From Chryseosolibacter sp044507775 (GTDB lineage: Bacteria > Bacteroidota > Bacteroidia > Cytophagales > Cyclobacteriaceae), in assembly GCA_044507775.1 (NCBI GenBank), contig JBIQIY010000005.1, positions 62,001 through 126,000 of the forward strand: a DNA stretch of 64,000 nucleotides, read 5' to 3'. Shown here in pieces: positions 28,295-36,803 of this stretch; within the stretch, counting starts at the first letter, position 1; every line of letters begins with the position of its first letter. The notes below the pieces were generated by a model, which was not told where the DNA came from, did not search any database, and saw nothing but the letters and a program-made list of their open reading frames with translations. The translations under genes and the position numbers were made by a program.

Positions 28295-28666
28295 ATGAAA
28301 ATTCGCAACACCAGTGTCGATCGGCGGTCCCTGATCCGCTGGAAAATTTACTTTGACCGATCGAGGATGTACATCGGGTACATCCAGTTTTTTCTTATCG
28401 GAATAGTCTTTCTTCAATCATTCAAGGACGAGCCATGGGGTCAGCTGCTTTACCGGTACGCCGTCATATCCGTTCCATTGATATTGATCTTGTTTGTTGT
28501 TCTTTCGCTCGTGCTTGGATATCTCGATACGCGGCTGGGGCTGCGGGAGGAAGAATTGCGGAACGTTTCGAAGTCCAATCCGGTGATGATGGAGATGTTG
28601 CTTTCTTTAAAGGAGATTCGCGAAAAACTGGATCGGCTGGAGAAGAAAGGAAGTGACGATCGATAG
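28295..28666 (+). CDS. Small two-helix membrane protein, function unknown
   Basis: 123 residues. A basic N-terminus (MKIRNTSVDRRSLIRWK), two membrane segments (about 26-42 and 56-76) and a charged, probably coiled-coil C-terminus (LSLKEIREKLDRLEKK). I do not recognise the family. It follows lptD by 93 bp and precedes a GNAT gene by 19 bp. Codon use looks like that of its neighbours. Confidence 0.6.
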   Translation: MKIRNTSVDRRSLIRWKIYFDRSRMYIGYIQFFLIGIVFLQSFKDEPWGQLLYRYAVISVPLILILFVVLSLVLGYLDTRLGLREEELRNVSKSNPVMMEMLLSLKEIREKLDRLEKKGSDDR

Positions 28667-28685
28667 CGAATCTGACTTTTTTGTT

Positions 28686-29135
28686 ATGATAAAAGTAGTG
28701 CGTACGAATTCAAGTGACGGAGATTTTGTCTCGCTCGTGAACTTGCTGAACGCGGATCTTGCCGTACGCGACGGCGATGATCATTCGTTTTATTCGCAAT
28801 ACAACAAGATCGATCAAATCAGGTATGTGATCGTTGCGTACGACGACGATGTCCCCGTTGGGTGCGGAGCCATCAAGCAGTTTGAGCCTGACGCGATGGA
28901 AATAAAAAGGATGTACGTTTCGCCGACGGCCAGGAATAAAGGAGTTGCGACCCGCATTCTCGCAGCGCTCGAATTGTGGACGAAGGAGCTTTCATGCGTG
29001 CGATGTGTTTTGGAGACCGGAAAGAGGCAGCCCGAGGCCATCGCGCTTTACAAGAAAAATGGCTATCGATCTATTCCTAATTACGGCCAATACACGGGTA
29101 TTGAAAATAGTCTGTGCTTCGAAAAGATTATTTAA
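28686..29135 (+). CDS. GNAT family N-acetyltransferase
   Basis: 149 residues from ATG 28686. GNAT elements: VPVGCGAIKQFEPDAMEIKR, then MYVSPTARNKGVATRIL (acetyl-CoA loop R-N-K-G-V-A) and the terminal ALYKKNGYRSIPNYGQY, typical of PhnO/YhhY-like small acetyltransferases. Cytosolic, substrate unknown. A GTG start 33 bp upstream would overlap the preceding gene. This is the third GNAT gene in the first 30 kb. Confidence 0.85.
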   Translation: MIKVVRTNSSDGDFVSLVNLLNADLAVRDGDDHSFYSQYNKIDQIRYVIVAYDDDVPVGCGAIKQFEPDAMEIKRMYVSPTARNKGVATRILAALELWTKELSCVRCVLETGKRQPEAIALYKKNGYRSIPNYGQYTGIENSLCFEKII

Positions 29136-29227
29136 GAAAATCGAAACCTGAATTTTTAATATTGTGTCGTTTCAGATCCTGAAGCATAAACCTTCAGTCC
29201 AGGATTTAGTCTTTTTGAATTTCACAT

Positions 29228-29242
29228 CCCGCATCTTGCGGG
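29228..29242. terminator. Short hairpin downstream of the GNAT gene
   Basis: CCCGCA/TGCGGG with a 3-nt loop, followed by ATAATTTT. A weak intrinsic terminator is possible. The rest of the 269-bp gap (29136-29404) holds no gene. Confidence 0.35.
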
Positions 29243-29298
29243 ATAATTTTCCGGCGTTTATACCGATACATTTACCTCTTTAGCATGTAACCCTGCCG

Positions 29299-29330
29299 TT
29301 GTGCACGCTGGCAGGCAGTATTTACTTTTG
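29299..29330 (+). promoter_or_regulatory. Candidate promoter of the retropepsin-like gene
   Basis: TACTTTTG (29323-29330) matches the -7 consensus TAnnTTTG fully. The -33 position (TTGT at 29299-29302, 20-bp spacer) is poor. The ATG is 74 bp downstream. Confidence 0.4.
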
Positions 29331-29404
29331 CAAAAAATCAGCCTTTCTGCGTGTTTTAGCGCAAAATTGAGTGGAGTAGCTTTTCCTAACGAAACCCACC
29401 CGTT

Positions 29405-30316
29405 ATGAAAAGCATCCGCGCCGCCGTCTTTACTCTTGGTTTTTTCCTTTTACTTTCCGCTGAAGTGATCGCGCTGCGGCCGTCGTCGGGCTTTTCATTG
29501 CCTGATTCAGTGGAGGAAATGACGTTAAAGTACAGGATCGTTAAAGGATTAATCGTTCTGCCCGTCACCATCAATGATTCGATAGAAGTGAACCTGATCC
29601 TCGACACAGGCTGTCGGAATCTTATTCTTTTTGGAAAACAGTTCAGCGAGCTTTTCAGGATTCACCCGGGAAAGCCCGTCGTTTTTTCCGGACTCGGAAG
29701 CGGCAAGCCGGTAACAGGGGTGCTTTCGCTGGGGAACAAAGTGAGTATCCACCAGGTGTTGGGTTCACAGATTCCGGTGGTTATTACAAACAACAACTTA
29801 TTCGCAAGATTCGAGGATGTACACGGTGTAATCGGGTATGACATCTTTCTCAGGTTCGAGATTGAGTTGAACGCAGCAATGCGCACGATAACGTTTCGTC
29901 CTGCAAATAAAGTTTCCGCGCCCATGGGGTATACGCACGTGGACCTGAGGGTTGTTGATGCCCGGCCGATCATCCAGTCAGAATTGTTTGAAAGCCGGAA
30001 AAAGGGACGGAAAATGGATCTGATGATCGATACTGGCTCATCATTAGGTCTTCTTTTAAAGACCACCAACGTGTCGCAGTACGGCAATCGGCGCAAGCGG
30101 GTATTAGGCATTGGATTCAATGGACCTCTTTCGGGTTACGAAACTATTACGCAGTCGCTGAAGATCGACGATATGGAGATCAGCCAGGTGGCGACGGGGA
30201 TCGTCGCATCCGACTGGCACGACAACGCCTCTATCGGGATGGATGTTCTGAAGGATTACGTCGTGATATTGAACTATTGTAAGTCGTACGTGTGCTTCAA
30301 GCGCAATGAGGCGTGA
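29405..30316 (+). CDS. Exported two-domain retropepsin-like aspartic protease
   Basis: 303 residues. Signal peptide about 1-24. Two aspartyl-protease halves are visible in one chain: LILDTGCRN (about residue 60) with HGVIGYDIFLRFEIELN, and LMIDTGSSLG (about residue 210) with ASIGMDVLKDYVVILNY. Each half has a D-T-G triad and a downstream G-x-D/hydrophobic flap-like strand, as in PF13650/PF13975 proteins. A duplicated domain could form the active pair within one chain, as in pepsins. It is probably periplasmic or cell-surface, with an unknown target. It converges on the nuo operon with 12 bp between stop codons. Confidence 0.85.
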   Translation: MKSIRAAVFTLGFFLLLSAEVIALRPSSGFSLPDSVEEMTLKYRIVKGLIVLPVTINDSIEVNLILDTGCRNLILFGKQFSELFRIHPGKPVVFSGLGSGKPVTGVLSLGNKVSIHQVLGSQIPVVITNNNLFARFEDVHGVIGYDIFLRFEIELNAAMRTITFRPANKVSAPMGYTHVDLRVVDARPIIQSELFESRKKGRKMDLMIDTGSSLGLLLKTTNVSQYGNRRKRVLGIGFNGPLSGYETITQSLKIDDMEISQVATGIVASDWHDNASIGMDVLKDYVVILNYCKSYVCFKRNEA

Positions 30317-30328
30317 TGGGCGTTGGAC

Positions 30329-31768
30329 TTAACTATTCACATAAGTTCTGATAACATCCATGATCCACTGAGGGGAGATGCCTACCCACAGGAGCAACCC
30401 GACGAGTATGCTCAGTGTTACGCCGCTGATGATATATACAGAGGGCTGAAGCGTCTTTCGGGGTTCTTCTTCTCCTTCATGGTTTTCGAACATGACGGCG
30501 ATAATCTTGATATAGTAGTAGAGTCCGATAGCGCTGTTGATGGCCAGCATGACCACGAGCAACCACAGACTCGTGTTGACACCCGCGGCGACGACATAAA
30601 ACTTTCCGACAAATCCGGCCGTCAGTGGAATTCCGGCCAGCGACAGCAACATTGCCGCGAGCGCGGCTGCTGTCCACGGCCGGCGCCAAAGCAACCCGTG
30701 ATAGTCGTCCATCAACTCAGCATCGCGGTCTTTGTCCGAAAGCGTCGCCACGATACCAAACGCACCCACCGTTGTGATAAAGTAGGCTACGAGGTAGAAG
30801 GTGACGGCTTCCACTCCCAGGTCACCTCCGGCGAGAAAGGCGACCAGCAGGTAGCCCATGTGTGATATCGAAGAGTAAGCGAGTATGCGCTTAATATTCT
30901 TTTGGCGTAGTGCGAGAAAGTTGCCGATGAACATTGAGGCAATGGCAATCACCGTAAAGATCAGAATGAGTGAATGGTAGTCATTGCCTTTTATTTGCAC
31001 AAAGAACCGGACGAGCAGGGCGATCATTCCGCCCTTTGAGATTGTCGCGATGAAGGCCGTTACAGGCGCAGGCGCTCCTTCATAAACATCCGCCGCCCAC
31101 ATGTGAAAGGGAACGACGCTTAACTTGAATCCGATGCCCACGACCATCAACCCGAAGCCCGTCACCATGATCAGGGACAGATCATCCGCTTTCGCCAGGT
31201 GAGCTGCGATGCCACTGAAGTCCATCGATCCGGACGCCGCGTACACCAGCGCCATTCCAAACAGGATGAATGCGGAGGAGAATGCCGCCATGATCAGGTA
31301 TTTGATGCCCGCCTCATCCGAGCGTTCCCTTTTCCGCAGGTATGCGATCATCGAATAGAGCGAGACACTGAGAATTTCCAGTCCGAGAAAAAGCGAGACG
31401 AAGTGCTTGCTGATGACCAGCGTACAGGCGCCCAGCGTCGCCAGGATCAGCAGGATATAGTACTCTTCCTTGCGTTCTTCCCGTTGCTCAAAATATGCGT
31501 ATGAGATCATGGTGACCGCAACGGCAGTGAGCAGGATCAGCCCCATGTTGAAAATCCCAAAGCCATCAAATATAAACAGAGGTTCTATGACCCACTTCAC
31601 TTTCGCGTTGTACAGAACCAGGTAAATGAAGTCGCCGATGAGGGACAGCGCCGTGATCACGTAAATGAGTTTGTGATTGCGCTTCACCGAAATGGAGAAC
31701 ATGATGAGTATGGCGGAACTCGTCAGGATAAACAGGGGGATGACACTCAGGAAATCAGTTTGACTCAT
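30329..31768 (-). CDS. nuoN: NADH-quinone oxidoreductase subunit N
   Basis: 479 residues, about 14 membrane helices. Antiporter-like subunit of the complex I arm: LFLGLEILSVSLYSMIAYLR contains the conserved Glu on helix 5, KLSVVPFHMWAADVYEGAP the helix 7 Lys, and ILAYSSISHMGYLL the discontinuous helix. It moves a proton in the membrane arm, coupled to NADH:quinone electron transfer. Last gene of the operon; its ATG overlaps the end of nuoM by 14 bp. Confidence 0.95.
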   Translation of the reverse strand: MSQTDFLSVIPLFILTSSAILIMFSISVKRNHKLIYVITALSLIGDFIYLVLYNAKVKWVIEPLFIFDGFGIFNMGLILLTAVAVTMISYAYFEQREERKEEYYILLILATLGACTLVISKHFVSLFLGLEILSVSLYSMIAYLRKRERSDEAGIKYLIMAAFSSAFILFGMALVYAASGSMDFSGIAAHLAKADDLSLIMVTGFGLMVVGIGFKLSVVPFHMWAADVYEGAPAPVTAFIATISKGGMIALLVRFFVQIKGNDYHSLILIFTVIAIASMFIGNFLALRQKNIKRILAYSSISHMGYLLVAFLAGGDLGVEAVTFYLVAYFITTVGAFGIVATLSDKDRDAELMDDYHGLLWRRPWTAAALAAMLLSLAGIPLTAGFVGKFYVVAAGVNTSLWLLVVMLAINSAIGLYYYIKIIAVMFENHEGEEEPRKTLQPSVYIISGVTLSILVGLLLWVGISPQWIMDVIRTYVNS

Positions 31769-33305
31769 GACTACCTCCTTTCAGGGTTAGCGTTACTTCA
31801 GCCGGTAATGTTTCGTTTTGATGGGCGGACTGCGTGTTCGTTTTCTCCAGAATGCGGTCGACAAGCGGCGCAGTTGTATCGAGTACGGGTTGCGGATAAA
31901 CGCCCAGCCATAATATCACCACTACGAGCGGGACCATCAGCAATTTTTCTCGCCCGGAATAGTCGGGAACGAGGTGGTCGAAGAGTTTCGGGCCGTAATA
32001 GATCTTTTGCATGATGCGAAGTGAGTAGGCCGTGGCTGCGACGAGTCCGAGCGCGGCGAACACGGTCAGGGCCGGTGCGCTTTGCCATGCGCCGACGAGC
32101 GTCAGGAATTCGGCGACAAAATTGCCAAGGCCGGGGAGCCCAAGTGAAGCCATCGAAAATATCAGTGCGACGGTGCCCATGTAGGGGGCCTGGCTCCAGA
32201 ATCCCCGCATCTTTTCAATATCGCGTGTGTGTATACGCTCATACAGTGATCCTGCAATGAGGAACAGCGCGCCGGTGCTGATGCCATGTGAGATCATTTG
32301 CATTACCACACCCTGCCATGCAAGCTCATTGAACGCGAAAACCCCCAGGATCACAAAACCCATGTGGCTCACGCTTGTGTACGCGACAAGTCTTTTCAGA
32401 TCGGTCTGAGAATAGGCGAGCATCGCGCCATAGATTATACCCAATACGCCCAGGAACATGGCGAACGGTGCGATCTCATGCGACGCGTTGGGGAACAAGG
32501 GTACCACAAAGCGAATCAAACCATACGCCCCGGTCTTCAGCAACAAACCTGCAAGAATAAGACTTCCCGCCGTCGGCGCTTCCGAGTGGGCGTCCGGAAG
32601 CCAGTTGTGGAATGGAACAACAGGCAGTTTCACAATGAACGCTGCCATAAAGCCTAACATCAGCCACCACTCCGCGCTCTGCGACAGCTGTGTTCCTAAC
32701 AGGTCGTAGTAGCTGAACGTGTAGGTTCCCGATGTCGATGCGTGTATAAAATACAGTCCGAGTATGGCGAGTAGCATCAGCAAACCACTGGCTTGTGTAA
32801 AGATGAAGAATTTGAATGCTGCGTATCGCCGGTTTGAGTGGCCCCAGATACCGATGAGAAAATACATGGGTATCAGCATGACTTCCCAAAAAAAGTAAAA
32901 CAGGAAAAGATCCATCGTGAGAAATACACCTGTGATGCCGGCGAGAACCCAGAGCACATTGAAATGAAAAAATCCGATGCGGTACTGAATTTCATTCCAC
33001 GAAGTGATCACACTCAGTACACCGAGGAGAAAAGTCAGCATGAGCATCAGCAAGCTCAGCCCGTCAAGTGCGAGGCTGAATTTAATACCGAAGGAAGGTA
33101 TCCATTCGGCGTCGAAAGTTACAATCCAGTCGGCGGTGGTTGGCTGATCAGGAAAGTGATTCATCCAGATGAGCACCGCAAGAGCCAGGCTGAGCAACAA
33201 TGAAATGAGTGCGATCCACCGGCAAAGCGTCGCTGACCACTGCGCGGCAATCCAGGAAATGATTCCGCCGCCCATGAGTAAGATGATGAACCAGAGTAAG
33301 ACCAT
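31755..33305 (-). CDS. nuoM: NADH-quinone oxidoreductase subunit M
   Basis: 516 residues, about 14 helices. Key antiporter residues are visible in FLFYFFWEVMLIPMYFLIG (helix 5 Glu), KLPVVPFHNWLPDAHSEAP (helix 7 Lys) and LKRLVAYTSVSHMGFVILG. A proton-pumping subunit in the middle of the membrane arm. It is separated from nuoL by 48 bp that contain a heptamer tandem repeat, and it overlaps nuoN. Confidence 0.95.
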   Translation of the reverse strand: MVLLWFIILLMGGGIISWIAAQWSATLCRWIALISLLLSLALAVLIWMNHFPDQPTTADWIVTFDAEWIPSFGIKFSLALDGLSLLMLMLTFLLGVLSVITSWNEIQYRIGFFHFNVLWVLAGITGVFLTMDLFLFYFFWEVMLIPMYFLIGIWGHSNRRYAAFKFFIFTQASGLLMLLAILGLYFIHASTSGTYTFSYYDLLGTQLSQSAEWWLMLGFMAAFIVKLPVVPFHNWLPDAHSEAPTAGSLILAGLLLKTGAYGLIRFVVPLFPNASHEIAPFAMFLGVLGIIYGAMLAYSQTDLKRLVAYTSVSHMGFVILGVFAFNELAWQGVVMQMISHGISTGALFLIAGSLYERIHTRDIEKMRGFWSQAPYMGTVALIFSMASLGLPGLGNFVAEFLTLVGAWQSAPALTVFAALGLVAATAYSLRIMQKIYYGPKLFDHLVPDYSGREKLLMVPLVVVILWLGVYPQPVLDTTAPLVDRILEKTNTQSAHQNETLPAEVTLTLKGGSHESN

Positions 33306-33306
33306 T

Positions 33307-33341
33307 GTAAGTTGTAAATTGTAAGTTGTAAGTTGTAAGTC
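33307..33341. repeat. Heptamer tandem repeat (GTAAGTT family), five units
   Basis: Units GTAAGTT, GTAAATT, GTAAGTT, GTAAGTT and GTAAGTC lie in the 48-bp space between nuoL and nuoM, one base before the nuoM start codon region. In the mRNA sense it reads AACTTAC repeated, just upstream of the nuoM ATG. Confidence 0.8.
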
Positions 33342-33353
33342 TTATGGTTTCGA

Positions 33354-35237
33354 TTAATGAAGTATTAGTCCTAGCGATAGGATTAGTACGGCGCCGATTA
33401 CGATTCCCATAATGTACCATCGCATAATTCCGCTTTGCGTTTTGGCGAACATCGTGTTAAACATTTCCGCTCCGGTCACTAGTCCGCTGTAGATTTTGTC
33501 AAAGAAGTCCTTCTTGTTGACGCGCGACAGGTAAACATAGGGTGTTACGATGATGATGTCATAGAGCGCGTCGAATCCCCACCCCGAGAACCAGAAGCGG
33601 TTTAGTTCATAGGTTGCGCCTTTGATCTCCGCCCGGAGGTCTTCGCGTTTCATATAGAAGAAGTATGCGACATAAATGCCTGCCAGGCACAGAACCACCG
33701 CAATCCCCTGCATCAGCCACTCATAACTTTCGGCGCCGGGGCGAACTTCAACGGATGGCAGCACCGGACTGAGAAAATCAGAAAACAACGTGACATGGCC
33801 CATGTTGTGAGGGAGTTCTATAAATCCGCCCACTACTGACAGCACCGCCAGAACAATGAGCGGTATGGTCATAAGACTTCCCGCGTGGTGACCCAGGTGA
33901 GTTTTTTCCGCGCCGAAGAAAGTGAGGAATACCATTCGGAACGTATAGATGGCGGTCACCAGTGCGCCGATGAGTGCGGCAAGGTAGAACCAAATGTTCC
34001 CTTTTTCACCGGCCCATGCGAGCCATAAGATCTGGTCTTTGCTAAAGAACCCCGCTGTGATAAAGGGCACGGCAGCGAGCGAGGCAGATCCGATGAGGAA
34101 TGTCCAGTAAATCACCGGTACTTTGTTTTTGAGACCGCCCATCTTGAACATGTCCTGTTCATGGTGGAGGACATAGATTACGGCACCGGCGCCGAGGAAG
34201 AGGAGTGCTTTAAAGAAGGCGTGGATCATAAAGTGGAAGATCGCCGACGACCAGGCGCCGATGCCCAGGGCGAGGAACATGTATCCGATCTGGCTAATAG
34301 TAGAGTAGGCGAGAACCCGTTTGAGATCGGATTGCGTTAGTGCGCTGAAGCCCGCGATCAACAACGTGATGGCGCCGATGATTCCCACCCATAGCTGCGC
34401 CGTTGGTGCCAGTTCGAAGATGACGTGCATGCGTGCAATAAGGTAGACACCTGCTGTTACCATCGTGGCGGCGTGGATGAGCGCGCTCACGGGTGACGGG
34501 CCTGCCATCGCATCCGGAAGCCAGGTCTGAAGCGGTAGCTGCGCAGATTTTCCCACGGCGCCTCCCAGCAGGAGGAAACCGATAGCTACGGCGGTCTGTG
34601 AACCGACTTCCCAGTTTTGAGGCGCGGCTGCGAGAATGTCCTGGATGTTAAGCGTCCCCAGGTTGTTGAAGAGCATGAACAAACCAATCGCCATTGCCGT
34701 ATCTCCGAAGCGCGTGATGATGAACGCCTTCCTGGCCGCGTAGCCGTTTTTTTCCTCTTCGTACCAGAAACCGATCAGGAGGTAGCTGCATAAGCCGACG
34801 CCCTCCCATCCGAGGTAGAGAAGAACCAGGTTGTCCGCCATGACCAGGATCAGCATCGCGCAGACGAAAAGGTTGAGGTAGGCAAAGAACCGGGCAAAGC
34901 CGGCGTCGTCGGCCATGTAGCCCATCGAATAGATGTGGATGAGAAAACCGACGAACGTGATTACAAAGATGAAGACCACCGTCAGCGAATCGAGATACAA
35001 AGCAAATCCGGGATTGAACCCATCGACACTCATCCAGGTCCACAGTGTTTGGTGAACCGGTTCGCGGCTACCGGACATGAAGTCCGACGCTACCAGTATG
35101 GTGACGATCGCTGCCAGTCCCACGCTTCCCGATCCTACAAGCCCGGCGATCACGCGCGGCAAATTCCCCTTGGTAAGAATCAGGATAAGCGCCCCTGTCA
35201 AAGGCAGCGCCGGAATCAACCATAACAAATCACTCAT
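33354..35237 (-). CDS. nuoL: NADH-quinone oxidoreductase subunit L
   Basis: 627 residues, about 16 helices with the long lateral helix region at the C-terminus. Signatures: LLYLGWEGVGLCSYLLIGFW (helix 5 Glu), KSAQLPLQTWLPDAMAGPSP (helix 7 Lys) and LKRVLAYSTISQIGYMFLA. It is the distal proton-pumping subunit of complex I. The 171-bp spacer before it (toward nuoK) contains a dispersed repeat with a strong hairpin. Confidence 0.95.
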   Translation of the reverse strand: MSDLLWLIPALPLTGALILILTKGNLPRVIAGLVGSGSVGLAAIVTILVASDFMSGSREPVHQTLWTWMSVDGFNPGFALYLDSLTVVFIFVITFVGFLIHIYSMGYMADDAGFARFFAYLNLFVCAMLILVMADNLVLLYLGWEGVGLCSYLLIGFWYEEEKNGYAARKAFIITRFGDTAMAIGLFMLFNNLGTLNIQDILAAAPQNWEVGSQTAVAIGFLLLGGAVGKSAQLPLQTWLPDAMAGPSPVSALIHAATMVTAGVYLIARMHVIFELAPTAQLWVGIIGAITLLIAGFSALTQSDLKRVLAYSTISQIGYMFLALGIGAWSSAIFHFMIHAFFKALLFLGAGAVIYVLHHEQDMFKMGGLKNKVPVIYWTFLIGSASLAAVPFITAGFFSKDQILWLAWAGEKGNIWFYLAALIGALVTAIYTFRMVFLTFFGAEKTHLGHHAGSLMTIPLIVLAVLSVVGGFIELPHNMGHVTLFSDFLSPVLPSVEVRPGAESYEWLMQGIAVVLCLAGIYVAYFFYMKREDLRAEIKGATYELNRFWFSGWGFDALYDIIIVTPYVYLSRVNKKDFFDKIYSGLVTGAEMFNTMFAKTQSGIMRWYIMGIVIGAVLILSLGLILH

Positions 35238-35296
35238 AGGTCGATGTTTTATATTTTTTTCCTATTGCATTGCTTCAAGCATTTCCCTCCTTTTAC

Positions 35297-35400
35297 GAGA
35301 TCCTTCCCTTACGCGCCGTCCCGCACCAGCCTGCCTGCCAGTGCATGGCTTCCGCGCCGGCAGGCAGGTCCTTCGGCCGCCCGCTCAGGATGACGGCGTC
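35297..35400. repeat. Dispersed repeat relative with strong hairpin, between nuoK and nuoL
   Basis: Perfect 10-bp inverted arms CCTGCCTGCC (35330-35339) and GGCAGGCAGG (35359-35368). The flanks GAGATCCTTCCCTTACGC and GCCCGCTCAGGA are shared with repeats at 59.4-59.5 kb and, inverted, at 57 kb. No coding potential. Within the operon it would fold in the mRNA between nuoK and nuoL. Confidence 0.6.
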
Positions 35401-35408
35401 GTGAGAAT

Positions 35409-35717
35409 CTATCCCTTCATACTATTAGCAGCATCTCCATCCAGTGTCTTGATCTGGTGATAGATCTGCAGGATCAGCGCTAGCCCTACGGAGACTTCTG
35501 CCGCGGCCATGGTGATGATGAAGATGAACATAGCCTGGCCATCGGGTTGTGCCCAGCGCGCGCCGGCGACAATGAATGCGAGGCCCGCAGCATTCAGCAT
35601 GATCTCCACCGAGATCAGCATGAAGATAATGTTACGCCTGATCAGGACGCTGATCAGACCCAGCATAAAGAGCACTCCGGCGAGTATCAATCCGGCTTCT
35701 ACAGGTATACCATTCAT
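35409..35717 (-). CDS. nuoK: NADH-quinone oxidoreductase subunit K
   Basis: 102 residues, three membrane helices. The conserved glutamates of the MrpC-like proton channel are in FMLISVEIMLNAAGLAF and in MAAAEVSVGLALILQIY. Its ATG overlaps the nuoJ stop by 4 bp, so translation is probably coupled. Confidence 0.94.
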   Translation of the reverse strand: MNGIPVEAGLILAGVLFMLGLISVLIRRNIIFMLISVEIMLNAAGLAFIVAGARWAQPDGQAMFIFIITMAAAEVSVGLALILQIYHQIKTLDGDAANSMKG

Positions 35718-36250
35718 TGTTCTGCTTTTTCCAGGAATCTGTGCACTACTTTTTTCTTCTGACGTCCGAGGTGATAAGCGCCGACTATTCCGGACATCAG
35801 CAATATGCCGCTGAGTTCTACGCCAATCACGTAAGGCCCGTACAGCGACTTGCCTACCTCTTTGGCGCCGATCGTCGCATCGGCGATTATCGCTGAGGTT
35901 TCACTGCCAGTTTTGACAATTATGTAAACGAGTTCTGCTAACAGGATTGTTGAAAGGATCGAAGGGATAATAAAGATCTCTCGTGTAAGCCATGACTTTT
36001 CCTGCTCGACAGTTTCATTGCGGAGGTTAAGCATCATGATGACAAAGATGACGAGCACCACGATTGCTCCCGCATAAATGATAATTTCGAGGGCGGCGAT
36101 GAAGGGTGCGCCGAGAACGAAGAACACGATGGCAATCGCCAGGAACGAAACGATGAGGTAGATCAACGCATGGATCATATTGTAGCTGGTGATGACCATG
36201 ATTGTCGAGAGGATTGCCACGCCGGCCGCTATGTAGAACATTGCTTCCAT
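35714..36250 (-). CDS. nuoJ: NADH-quinone oxidoreductase subunit J
   Basis: 178 residues, five membrane helices. APFIAALEIIIYAGAIVVLV contains the pi-bulge helix 3 characteristic of NuoJ, and FVIMMLNLRNE follows. It couples quinone-site changes to the proton channels. A 1-bp gap to nuoI and a 4-bp overlap with nuoK place it firmly in the operon. Confidence 0.93.
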   Translation of the reverse strand: MEAMFYIAAGVAILSTIMVITSYNMIHALIYLIVSFLAIAIVFFVLGAPFIAALEIIIYAGAIVVLVIFVIMMLNLRNETVEQEKSWLTREIFIIPSILSTILLAELVYIIVKTGSETSAIIADATIGAKEVGKSLYGPYVIGVELSGILLMSGIVGAYHLGRQKKKVVHRFLEKAEQ

Positions 36251-36251
36251 A

Positions 36252-36767
36252 TCAGGGTAATAAGCTTTTCAGATCGACCGGAGGATTTTCGTTTTGTGCT
36301 TCGCCCTTTCCTTTGCCGCCGATCGCGAGTCCGGCGACTTTATAGTAATTGTATCCATGATACTTGCCCGGGCCGTTGATGAGCAGGTCGCTCTTTTCGT
36401 ATACCAGGTTCTGGCGATTGTACTCTCCCATTTCAAAATCAGGGATGAGTTGGATAGCATAAGTAGGACAGGCTTCCTCGCAATACCCGCAGAAAATGCA
36501 GCGGGAGAAGTTTATCCTGAAAAACTCGGGATATCTCCTGCCCGTCTCATCTTCAGTTGCCTGCAGCGAAATACAATCGACCGGGCAGGCGGCGGCACAC
36601 AGGTAGCAGCCAACGCATCGCTCTCCCATATCGGGGTCGCGCGTCAGCACGATCCGCCCTCTCCACCGGGTGGTAAGTTTAGGTTTCTCTTCGGGGTAGA
36701 GGATTGTATCACGTTTATGAAACATGTGCATAAACGTAAGCCACATACTTCTGACGATGCTGAACAT
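36252..36767 (-). CDS. nuoI: NADH-quinone oxidoreductase subunit I
   Basis: 171 residues. Two ferredoxin-type 4Fe-4S motifs, CVGCYLCAAACPVDC and CIFCGYCEEACPTYAI, hold clusters N6a/N6b, which pass electrons to N2 in NuoB. An N-terminal amphipathic stretch docks to the membrane arm. 36 bp after nuoH. Confidence 0.95.
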   Translation of the reverse strand: MFSIVRSMWLTFMHMFHKRDTILYPEEKPKLTTRWRGRIVLTRDPDMGERCVGCYLCAAACPVDCISLQATEDETGRRYPEFFRINFSRCIFCGYCEEACPTYAIQLIPDFEMGEYNRQNLVYEKSDLLINGPGKYHGYNYYKVAGLAIGGKGKGEAQNENPPVDLKSLLP

Positions 36768-36803
36768 AAGCTCTCCTTTATTATTTCATGAGCCCCTTGT
36801 CTA

